40,478 bases of DNA. It comes from Clostridia bacterium (GTDB lineage: Bacteria > Bacillota > Clostridia > Oscillospirales > Acutalibacteraceae). Both the position numbers and the translations under genes were made by a program. The notes under the pieces are model-generated. The model ran no database searches. It saw only the letters and a program-made list of their open reading frames with translations, and was not told the origin of the DNA. Of the stretch, positions 1 to 6,514 are shown piece after piece. Numbering within the stretch: the first letter of the stretch is position 1; every line of letters starts with the position of its first letter. Location: the NCBI GenBank assembly GCA_017461625.1, contig JAFTXJ010000021.1:1-40478 (forward strand). The letters run 5' to 3'.

Positions 1-1
1 C

Positions 2-235
2 CCAAGCCTGCTGATTACCGGACCGTTTTCCATCGTTCTCGGCTTCAACGGCGGACTTATGGCACTGAATGACCGCCTCAAGCTCCGTTCTATGGTAGTC
101 GGCGAAAAGGACGATAAGGTATATATCGCCAGCGAAGAGGCGGCAATCCGCACTATGGAGCCGAATGCAGAAAACATATGGGCACCTGCCGGCGGAGAGC
201 CGGTAATCGTTAAGGTAAAGGACGGTGCATATTGA
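2..235 (+). CDS. Glutamate synthase glutamine amidotransferase subunit, C-terminal fragment (5' end outside window)
   Basis: The open frame runs from the window edge to a TGA at 233-235 and gives the last 77 residues. The fragment contains GPFSIVLGFNGGLMALNDRL followed by a segment ending VYIASEE. This matches the class II glutamine amidotransferase domain of glutamate synthase, where a similar stretch precedes the conserved SE region. That domain hydrolyses glutamine and supplies ammonia. The next gene starts at 237, almost touching the stop, and encodes the synthase domain, which fits a split enzyme made from one transcript. The catalytic N-terminal Cys lies outside the window and cannot be checked. 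The fragment is short, so the family call rests mainly on context. Confidence 0.7.
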   Translation, partial: PSLLITGPFSIVLGFNGGLMALNDRLKLRSMVVGEKDDKVYIASEEAAIRTMEPNAENIWAPAGGEPVIVKVKDGAY

Positions 236-236
236 A

Positions 237-1742
237 ATGAGTGTAGAATTTATCTATCCCGAATTTGAAGTAATCAGAAATACCGACCGTTGCATCGCCT
301 GCCGTGTATGTGAAAGGCAATGTGCAAACGAAGTTCATACCTTTCTTGAAGAAAAAAATGTGATGATGGCTGACGAAACCAAGTGTGTCAACTGTCAGCG
401 TTGTGTATCCCTTTGCCCGACAAGGGCACTCAAAATCGTAAAAAGCGATTGTGTACTCCGTGAAAACGCTAACTGGCAGAACGATACGATCAAAGAAATC
501 TACAAACAGGCAAACAGCGGCGGTGTCCTACTCTCCTCGATGGGCAATCCGAAACCCCTGCCTGTGTATTGGGATAAGATCCTGATCAATGCCTCGCAGG
601 TAACGAATCCGCCGATCGATCCTCTGCGTGAGCCGATGGAGACTCGTGTGTTCTTGGGTAAAAAGCCCGAAAAGGTTCAGCGTTACGAAAACGGAAAATT
701 AAAATGCGAACTGCCGCCGCAGATTGAACTCTCTATGCCGGTTATGTTCTCGGCAATGAGCTACGGTTCCATCAGTTATAACGCTCACGCTTCTCTTGCC
801 CGTGCCGCTACTGAGCTTGGTATTCTTTATAATACCGGTGAAGGCGGTCTGCACGAGGATTTCTATGTTTACGGTGAAAACACCATCGTTCAGGTGGCGA
901 GCGGACGTTTCGGCGTTCACGAGGACTACTTAAAAGCCAGTGCTGCTATAGAAATCAAAATGGGACAAGGGGCAAAGCCGGGTATCGGCGGCCATCTGCC
1001 GGGTGCAAAGATCGTTGGCGATGTATCTCGTACCCGAATGATTCCCGAAGGCTCGGATGCGATATCTCCTGCGCCTCACCACGATATTTATTCCATTGAA
1101 GATCTCCGTCAACTTGTGTTCTCGCTGAAAGAGGCTACCGAATATAAAAAACCGGTTATCGTAAAGGTTGCCGCCGTACATAACATTGCGGCAATCGCCA
1201 GTGGTATTGCCAGAAGCGGTGCGGATATCATCGCTATCGACGGTTTCCGTGGTGGTACCGGTGCTGCACCTACCCGTATCCGTGATAATGTTGGTATCCC
1301 GATTGAGCTTGCTTTGGCTGCTGTGGATCAACGTCTTCGTGATGAGGGTATCCGAAACAATGTGTCTCTTGTTGTCGGTGGCAGTATCCGCAGTGCGGCT
1401 GATGTTGTTAAGGCGATTGCTCTCGGTGCTGATGCCTGCTATATCGCAACAGCGGCTCTGCTTGCTCTCGGCTGCCATCTTTGCCGTACCTGTCAAAGCG
1501 GTAAATGCAACTGGGGTATCGCAACCCAACGTCCCGAGCTTGTAAAGCGTCTCAATCCCGATATAGGAAGCGAGCGTCTTATCAATCTAATGAACGCTTG
1601 GCGGCACGAAATAAAAGAACTTATGGGCGGTATGGGAATCAACTCCATTGAGTCCTTGCGCGGCAACCGTCTGATGCTTCGCGGTGTTGAACTCACAGAT
1701 AAAGAACTTGAGATCCTCGGTATCTCTCATGCAGGAGAGTGA
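237..1742 (+). CDS. Glutamate synthase FMN-binding subunit with N-terminal 2x[4Fe-4S] ferredoxin domain
   Basis: This is the stand-alone central plus FMN domain of glutamate synthase (501 aa), which makes glutamate from 2-oxoglutarate and ammonia. Residues 1-65 form a ferredoxin with two CxxCxxCxxxC sets (C19/22/25/29 and C50/53/56/60). The FMN barrel follows, with GGTGAAP near residue 340. A cysteine cluster at C413/416/419/424 leads into GIATQRPEL, the position of the 3Fe-4S site in GltB. The N-terminal ferredoxin is typical of the archaeal/clostridial short form, not of the 1,500-residue bacterial GltB. ATG at 237 is chosen because AAAGGA (217-222) lies upstream; an in-frame GTG at 225 is too close to it. 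The Fe-S, FAD and GXGXG subunits follow. Confidence 0.88.
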   Translation: MSVEFIYPEFEVIRNTDRCIACRVCERQCANEVHTFLEEKNVMMADETKCVNCQRCVSLCPTRALKIVKSDCVLRENANWQNDTIKEIYKQANSGGVLLSSMGNPKPLPVYWDKILINASQVTNPPIDPLREPMETRVFLGKKPEKVQRYENGKLKCELPPQIELSMPVMFSAMSYGSISYNAHASLARAATELGILYNTGEGGLHEDFYVYGENTIVQVASGRFGVHEDYLKASAAIEIKMGQGAKPGIGGHLPGAKIVGDVSRTRMIPEGSDAISPAPHHDIYSIEDLRQLVFSLKEATEYKKPVIVKVAAVHNIAAIASGIARSGADIIAIDGFRGGTGAAPTRIRDNVGIPIELALAAVDQRLRDEGIRNNVSLVVGGSIRSAADVVKAIALGADACYIATAALLALGCHLCRTCQSGKCNWGIATQRPELVKRLNPDIGSERLINLMNAWRHEIKELMGGMGINSIESLRGNRLMLRGVELTDKELEILGISHAGE

Positions 1743-1747
1743 TAAAA

Positions 1748-2188
1748 ATGAAACGAGTATATGTAAATGAAGAGTGGTGCCTTGGCTGCCACTTATGCGA
1801 ATATAACTGTGCTTTTGCCAACTCCGGCATGTCGGATATGGCAACGGCACTCAAAGGCAAACCAATCTATCCCCGTATTCATATCGAGGGTGACGATAAA
1901 ATCTCTTATGCAGTTTCCTGCCGCCATTGCACCGATCCTATCTGTGTAAAAAGCTGTATTGCCGGTGCGATTTCCAAAAAAGACGGTGTTGTCTGCGTAG
2001 ATAAGAACAAGTGTGTGGGCTGCCTTACCTGTGTGTTGGTATGTCCTTATGGGGCGTTATCACCCAGTGACAGCGGTGTAATGCAAAAATGCGAACTCTG
2101 TCTGCAGAACTCCTGCGGAGATCCCGCTTGTGTCAAGGGCTGTCCCAACAGAGCAATCGTGTATGAGGAACGAGGTGAGAACGCGTGA
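1748..2188 (+). CDS. Four-cluster ferredoxin-like electron-transfer protein (HycB/CooF type)
   Basis: This 146-residue protein carries four Cys sets of the HycB/CooF/DmsB family: CLGCHLCEYNC near the N-terminus, then CRHCTDPICVKSC, CVGCLTCVLVCP, and a last split set CELC...CVKGCP. Such proteins carry electrons between a flavin oxidoreductase and a catalytic subunit. Here it lies between the FMN synthase subunit and an FAD oxidoreductase, so it probably links them. It would replace the N-terminal Fe-S domain of a normal GltD small subunit (inference). AGGAG at 1733-1737 sits ten bases before ATG 1748. The next gene's GTG overlaps its stop codon, which suggests translational coupling. Confidence 0.85.
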   Translation: MKRVYVNEEWCLGCHLCEYNCAFANSGMSDMATALKGKPIYPRIHIEGDDKISYAVSCRHCTDPICVKSCIAGAISKKDGVVCVDKNKCVGCLTCVLVCPYGALSPSDSGVMQKCELCLQNSCGDPACVKGCPNRAIVYEERGENA

Positions 2189-3417
2189 AGCAGTATGTTA
2201 TTATTGGTAACGGTGTAGCTGCTGCCGGTTGCATTGAAGGCATCCGCAGTGTAGATAAAGACAGCAAAATCACGGTTGTTTCCGAAGAGAATCACCCCGT
2301 TTACTGCCGTCCCCTTATCTCGTATTATCTGGAAAACAAAACCGATCCGGAGCGCATGAACTATCGCAGTGCCGATTTTTATGAGAAAATGGGCTGTGAT
2401 GTATTCTACGGCAAAAAGGTCATCCGTATTGATGCGGATTCAAAAAAGGTTGTGCTGGATGATGACGCAGAGCTTCCGTACACAGAAGTTTGCGTTGCAA
2501 CCGGTTCGGCTCCTTTCGTTCCTCCCTTTGAAGGACTTGATACGGTCGAGAAAAAGTTCAGTTTTATGACACTGGACGATACCTTTTCTCTTGAAAAAGC
2601 AATCAATAAAGACAGTAAGGTATTGATCGTCGGTGCAGGTCTTATCGGTCTGAAATGTGCCGAAGGCCTTCACGATCGTGTGGCAAGCATTACCGTTTGC
2701 GACCTTGCCGACCGTGTGCTTTCCAGTATTCTTGATACTGAGTGTGCCACTATCATGCAGAAGCATTTGGAGGCAAACGGTATTCAGTTTATGCTCGGTG
2801 ATACCGCAGTTCGCTTTGAAAAGAATTTTGCTCAAATGAAAAGCTGTAAAACCGTAGAGTTTGACATTCTCGTTCTTGCCGTGGGTGTCCGTGCCAATAC
2901 CGTTTTGCTAAAGGATATTGGTGGCGAAGTCAACCATGGCATTATCGTAAACGATCGGATGGAAACCTCTGTAGAAAACATTTATGCTGCCGGCGATTGT
3001 GCCGAAGGTGACGATATCTCTTTAGGGCAAAAAAGAGTCCTGGCACTTCTCCCGAACGCCTATATGCAGGGGCATGGCGCCGGTGTAAATATGGCAGGCA
3101 GCGGAGAGGTATTTGACAAAGCCATTCCGATGAATTCGATCGGGTTCTTCGGTCTGCACGTTATGACTGCCGGAACTTACGTGGGCGAAATGTATGAGAA
3201 AAAAACCGACAGTACATTAAAAAGGCTATTTACAAAGGATGGTTTACTCAAAGGCTTCATCCTGATCGGCAAGACCGAACGAGCCGGAATCTATACCTCT
3301 CTCATTCGTGAAAGAACACCTCTTGACACGATTGACTTTGAAACAATGAAAAAAGTTGCAACTTCTGTTGCATTTTCTCCAGAAACTCGTAGAAAAAAGT
3401 TTGGAGGTGTGGTATAA
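2185..3417 (+). CDS. FAD/NAD(P)-dependent oxidoreductase, likely electron-input subunit of the split glutamate synthase
   Basis: This 410-residue pyridine nucleotide-disulfide oxidoreductase fold has a first FAD dinucleotide motif in VIIGNGVAAAG at the N-terminus. A second, NAD(P)-binding motif VLIVGAGLIGLKCAEGL lies near residue 150, and the C-terminal FAD motif NIYAAGDCAE near residue 265. It resembles the NirB N-terminal/rubredoxin reductase group rather than classical GltD. No redox CxxC or N-terminal Fe-S domain is visible, so electrons probably pass through the preceding Fe-S protein. The start is GTG, overlapping the previous stop by four bases. Its position between Fe-S and GXGXG subunits points to the glutamate synthase complex; substrate preference (NADH or NADPH) cannot be read from sequence. 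Confidence 0.85.
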   Translation: MKQYVIIGNGVAAAGCIEGIRSVDKDSKITVVSEENHPVYCRPLISYYLENKTDPERMNYRSADFYEKMGCDVFYGKKVIRIDADSKKVVLDDDAELPYTEVCVATGSAPFVPPFEGLDTVEKKFSFMTLDDTFSLEKAINKDSKVLIVGAGLIGLKCAEGLHDRVASITVCDLADRVLSSILDTECATIMQKHLEANGIQFMLGDTAVRFEKNFAQMKSCKTVEFDILVLAVGVRANTVLLKDIGGEVNHGIIVNDRMETSVENIYAAGDCAEGDDISLGQKRVLALLPNAYMQGHGAGVNMAGSGEVFDKAIPMNSIGFFGLHVMTAGTYVGEMYEKKTDSTLKRLFTKDGLLKGFILIGKTERAGIYTSLIRERTPLDTIDFETMKKVATSVAFSPETRRKKFGGVV

Positions 3418-3421
3418 TATT

Positions 3422-4141
3422 ATGTTAATAAATGTTAAGGGACTTGATTATAAAGCTCTGAACGAAACCTTGCGCGAAAGTGCAGACGACATTACCCTTG
3501 AGGAATGTTGCGGTCAACGCTTTATTGCCGCCGGTATGTCGGATAAGCGCATCACGATCAACGGTGTGCCCGGCAATGCTCTCGGTGCCTATCTCAACGG
3601 AGCCACCATTACCGTTAATGCAAACGCTCAGGATGCCGTAGGCGATACGATGAACGAAGGGAAAATCATTGTACACGGAAACATCGGTGATGCAGCAGGA
3701 TATGCAATGCGCGGCGGCAAAATATTTGTTAAGGGCAATGCTGGCTACCGAGCAGGCATTCATATGAAAGCCTACAAGGAAAAGGTTCCTGTTATGGTGA
3801 TCGGCGGAACGGCGGGCAGCTTTCTCGGCGAATATCAAGCAGGCGGTGTTATCGTTGTTCTCGGTCTTGAACCCAAAAACCAAAAAATCGTTGGTTTCTT
3901 TCCATGTACCGGAATGCATGGAGGTAAAATGTTCCTCAGAAGCGAGTGTAAAGATGTAAAGTTCCCAAGTCAGGTAACAGCTCGCCCTGCCGATGAATCG
4001 GATATGAAAGAATTGAAAACGTATGTCGCCGAATACTGTGATATATTCGGTTATGATGTTAACGAGGTGTTATCCTCACCCTTTACTGTCATTACTCCTG
4101 ACAGTAAGAATCCATACAAGCAAATGTATGTGGCAAATTAA
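3422..4141 (+). CDS. Glutamate synthase GXGXG-domain subunit
   Basis: The 239-residue product is the right-handed beta-helix domain found at the C-terminus of full-length GltB and also in formylmethanofuran dehydrogenase subunit C. Repeated Gly-rich turns are visible: ALGAYLNG, AVGDTMNEG, AAGYAMRGG and AGIHM. The domain is structural in GltB, and here it is a separate polypeptide. GGAGGTG at 3403-3409 lies 12 bases before ATG 3422, which decides the start; the frame stays open upstream to 3356, but that part overlaps the previous gene. The TATAAT at 3413-3418 is unlikely to be a promoter, since transcription would begin beyond the ATG. glnA follows after 20 bases. Confidence 0.85.
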   Translation: MLINVKGLDYKALNETLRESADDITLEECCGQRFIAAGMSDKRITINGVPGNALGAYLNGATITVNANAQDAVGDTMNEGKIIVHGNIGDAAGYAMRGGKIFVKGNAGYRAGIHMKAYKEKVPVMVIGGTAGSFLGEYQAGGVIVVLGLEPKNQKIVGFFPCTGMHGGKMFLRSECKDVKFPSQVTARPADESDMKELKTYVAEYCDIFGYDVNEVLSSPFTVITPDSKNPYKQMYVAN

Positions 4142-4161
4142 AAGAAAGTAGGTAGGATATT

Positions 4162-5373
4162 ATGAAGTATTCAAAGGAAGAGGTAATGCAGTACGTCCAA
4201 GAGGAGGATGTGAAGTTTATTCGTCTTGCCTTTTGCGATGTATTTGGAAAGCAAAAGAATATATCAATTATGCCCGAGGAGTTGCCTCGCGCCTTTGAAT
4301 ACGGTATCGCTTTTGATGCTTCGGCAATCGCAGGCTTTGGCGACGAAACAAGGTGCGATCTTTTGCTCCATCCAGATCCGGAAACGTTGATGCTTCTACC
4401 GTGGAGACCGGAGCACGGCAAGGTAGTTCGTATGTTTACCAGCATTTCCTATCCTGATGGGACACCTTTCGAGTGTGATACTCGCAGTCTGCTCAAAAAG
4501 GCTGTGGAAGATGCGCGGAAGGCCGGATACACATTTGCCTTCGGTGCCGAACAGGAGTTTTATCTGTTTGAGCTTGATGAAAAGAATAAGCCGACAAAAA
4601 TTCCTTACGATGAAGCAGGATATATGGATCTTGCTCCCGAGGACAGAGGCGAAAACATCCGCCGCGAAATCTGTCTCACATTAGAACAGATGGGCATTCG
4701 TCCCGAAAGCTCCCATCATGAAGAAGGTCCCGGGCAGAATGAGATTGACTTCCGTTATTCTGATCCGCTTACTGCGGCTGATAACACAATGACCTTCCAG
4801 ACAATCGTTAAAACAGTTGCTCGTCGCAACGGTGTCTTTGTCGATTTCAGTCCAAAGCCTCTTGAAAATGAACCCGGAAACGGATTCCATATCAATATGT
4901 CCGTACAACCAAGTGAAAACTCGGAAAACCTTTGCTATATGATAGCAGGTGTCCTTGACAAGGTGGTGGAGATGACGGCTTTCCTCAACCCTACGGAAGA
5001 ATCCTACAAGCGTTTTGGTATGGATAAAGCACCCGGCTATGTTTCCTGGTCAAGCGAAAACCGTTCTCAGCTTGTGCGTATTCCTGCCGCAGTTGGTGAA
5101 TATCGTCGTGCTGAGCTTCGCTCTCCCGATCCTACTGCAAATCCTTATCTGGCTTTTGCACTTATGATTTATGCCGGTTTGTACGGTCTTGAAAATAAGC
5201 TTGATTTGCCCGAAGCCGCCAATATTAACCTATACAAAGCCGATGCAGAGACCTTGACAAGGTTTATGAAACTGCCTGAAAGTTTAAGCGATGCTTGTAA
5301 TGTGGCTGTGACAAGTGATTTTATTAAGGAACACCTACCTGCAGCAATTTTAGATATCTACTGTAATAAATAA
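4162..5373 (+). CDS. glnA: Glutamine synthetase, type I (short form)
   Basis: This enzyme makes glutamine from glutamate, ammonia and ATP. Family motifs appear in order: FDASAIAGF (latch loop, Asp kept), GAEQEFYLF, GPGQNEIDFRY, GNGFHINMSV, NRSQLVRIP and RRAELRSPDPTANPYLAFA. At 403 residues it is about 40 shorter than the usual 440-470 for GSI. Part of the shortening lies near the C-terminus: the segment with the adenylylation Tyr in GSI-beta enzymes is not recognisable, and INLYKADAETL runs straight into LPESLSDA. Control by adenylyltransferase is therefore unlikely. It follows the glutamate synthase subunits and precedes an ANTAR regulator, so a complete GS/GOGAT cycle sits in one operon. 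Confidence 0.93.
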   Translation: MKYSKEEVMQYVQEEDVKFIRLAFCDVFGKQKNISIMPEELPRAFEYGIAFDASAIAGFGDETRCDLLLHPDPETLMLLPWRPEHGKVVRMFTSISYPDGTPFECDTRSLLKKAVEDARKAGYTFAFGAEQEFYLFELDEKNKPTKIPYDEAGYMDLAPEDRGENIRREICLTLEQMGIRPESSHHEEGPGQNEIDFRYSDPLTAADNTMTFQTIVKTVARRNGVFVDFSPKPLENEPGNGFHINMSVQPSENSENLCYMIAGVLDKVVEMTAFLNPTEESYKRFGMDKAPGYVSWSSENRSQLVRIPAAVGEYRRAELRSPDPTANPYLAFALMIYAGLYGLENKLDLPEAANINLYKADAETLTRFMKLPESLSDACNVAVTSDFIKEHLPAAILDIYCNK

Positions 5374-5408
5374 AGCTGAATAGCAGCCCAAAAAGGAGGG
5401 GAGCAAAA

Positions 5409-5993
5409 ATGAGTCTGAAAGAACGGGTTTACAGCGTTCTGATCGTTTCGGCGGCAGAAAGCTTTAATGAGGCACTCTCCGCTCTGCTCCCTAATTCAAA
5501 GTATTCGCCAACTCATTTTGTATCAAATATCAGTGCCGCAAAGCGAGCACTCGCCGAACGTGCTTTTGATTTTGTTATCGTCAACTCACCGCTCTCTGAT
5601 GATATAGGGACTCGTTTTGCGATTGACACAGGTAATTCAAAAGAGACCGTCGTGCTTCTGATGGTACGGGCAGAGCTTCAAGCAGAAATCTACGACAAGG
5701 TTGCAGAACACGGTGTGTTTGTGCTTCCAAAGCCAACCTCAAAGCCGACAATGGCAATTGCTCTCAGCTGGCTTTCATGCGCACGGGAAAAACTCAGAAA
5801 GACCGAAAAGAAAACACTGTCCATTGAAGAAAAAATGGAAGAAATCCGTATCGTCAACCGAGCAAAATGGATACTTATCCGCGAACTCAAATTGGACGAA
5901 CCGGAAGCACATCGTTACATAGAAAAGCAAGCGATGGATCGCTGCGTTTCAAAACGCGTTGTTGCCGAAGAAATTATAAAAACATACACATAA
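5409..5993 (+). CDS. ANTAR-domain RNA-binding antiterminator with degenerate receiver domain
   Basis: The 194-residue product has an N-terminal receiver-like fold (about 7-120), a charged helix, and a C-terminal ANTAR domain (about 138-190) with IVNRAKWILI, EPEAHRYIEKQAMDRC and VAEEII. ANTAR proteins bind tandem hairpins in nascent RNA and prevent termination, often in nitrogen genes (AmiR, NasR, EutV). The receiver lacks the signature residues: the acidic pair is replaced by S14-A15 after LIV, and the acceptor Asp by N59 in VIVNSPL. K108 in LPKP remains. It is thus probably a pseudo-receiver not controlled by phosphorylation (inference). AGGAGGGG lies just upstream. Its position as last gene of the operon suggests control of this operon or other nitrogen genes; the leader is outside the window. 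Confidence 0.88.
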   Translation: MSLKERVYSVLIVSAAESFNEALSALLPNSKYSPTHFVSNISAAKRALAERAFDFVIVNSPLSDDIGTRFAIDTGNSKETVVLLMVRAELQAEIYDKVAEHGVFVLPKPTSKPTMAIALSWLSCAREKLRKTEKKTLSIEEKMEEIRIVNRAKWILIRELKLDEPEAHRYIEKQAMDRCVSKRVVAEEIIKTYT

Positions 5994-6039
5994 TAGCAAC
6001 AGCACGGCTTACAGTTTCTTGAAAGTCGTGCTGTTGCTA
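5994..6039. terminator. Strong 15-bp hairpin between convergent genes (probable bidirectional terminator)
   Basis: Arms 5994-6008 and 6025-6039 (TAGCAACAGCACG and its complement, extended by a G-T and a C-G pair) enclose a 16-base loop. The stem begins directly after the ANTAR stop codon and lies between that gene and convergent tnpV. A clear U-tract is missing on both sides, so it may slow or stabilise transcripts rather than terminate cleanly. Confidence 0.6.
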
Positions 6040-6066
6040 TACAATATTCAAATGCCTATCTGTTTT

Positions 6067-6432
6067 TTATTTGTATATCAGTTCATCAAGTACAATCTCT
6101 CTTGCTTGTTGCTGAATGTTGCCCATTATCTGCACCCACTCCCATTGTTTTTGCTCTTTCAATTCCTCAGTAACAGCTTCACTTACGTTCATCTGCTCAA
6201 TGATAGTATCAAACATATTCCTTGCCTGATTTTCAATTTCAGCACAGTGCTGATAAAGTTTGCCTTTTATAAGCAGTGAGTTAAACAATGGCTTTTTGTG
6301 CTTTTCAAGATAAGCTTTGTGCATCATTCCCCATTTGCCAAGTGTTACGGCTGTTTCTTCGGGTGGTAAGACGAAGTTTGGGATGAGATAATCTCCAACT
6401 TGGCGGTAACTGATAGCTTTTTTGTTTGACAT
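6067..6432 (-). CDS. tnpV: TnpV transposon-encoded protein
   Basis: The 121-residue product matches the TnpV family, small proteins carried by clostridial Tn4451/Tn4453-type and related conjugative elements. Recognisable parts are VGDYLIPNFVLPPEE near the N-terminus, LGKWG and the AYLEKHKKPLFNSLL segment, and the C-terminal QWEWVQIMGNIQQQAREIVLDELIY. Its biochemical role is not established. No recombinase, mobilisation gene or element end is visible nearby, so it is probably a remnant or a solitary copy. AGGAGG (complement of 6440-6445) precedes the ATG, but it lies inside a stable leader hairpin described separately. It separates the nitrogen operon from rlmD. Confidence 0.85.
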   Translation of the reverse strand: MSNKKAISYRQVGDYLIPNFVLPPEETAVTLGKWGMMHKAYLEKHKKPLFNSLLIKGKLYQHCAEIENQARNMFDTIIEQMNVSEAVTEELKEQKQWEWVQIMGNIQQQAREIVLDELIYK

Positions 6433-6440
6433 AATAAAAA

Positions 6441-6483
6441 CCTCCTGTTATTTGGTAGTGTTATTCTACCTTATAACAAGAGG
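6441..6483 (-). promoter_or_regulatory. Leader hairpin that pairs the tnpV ribosome binding site
   Basis: Outer arms 6441-6451 and 6473-6483 pair over 11 bases with one mismatch (ATAACAGGAGG against CCTCTTGTTAT on the minus strand). An inner stem GGTAG/CTACC lies at 6454-6458 and 6466-6470. The 3' outer arm contains the AGGAGG of tnpV, so the folded RNA hides the ribosome binding site. A transcript starting inside the element would not have to contain the whole 5' arm. Confidence 0.6.
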
Positions 6484-6514
6484 TTAGTCGAATGTGTGAA
6501 TATTTAATTTTAAA

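Noticed and set aside
930-1529. Long open frame (about 199 codons) antisense to the FMN subunit gene
   Set aside because: It lies wholly within a well-supported gene on the other strand, has no ribosome binding site and reads as low-similarity composition-driven sequence.
3390-3418. TATAAT at 3413-3418 as a promoter inside the nitrogen operon
   Set aside because: The -35 position reads TAGAAA, and the start point would fall after the ATG at 3422, which has a good GGAGGTG site on the upstream transcript.
1-6432. The nitrogen operon as cargo of a complete Tn4451-like transposon
   Set aside because: No large serine recombinase, mobilisation gene or matching terminal repeat is visible; tnpV alone is not enough.
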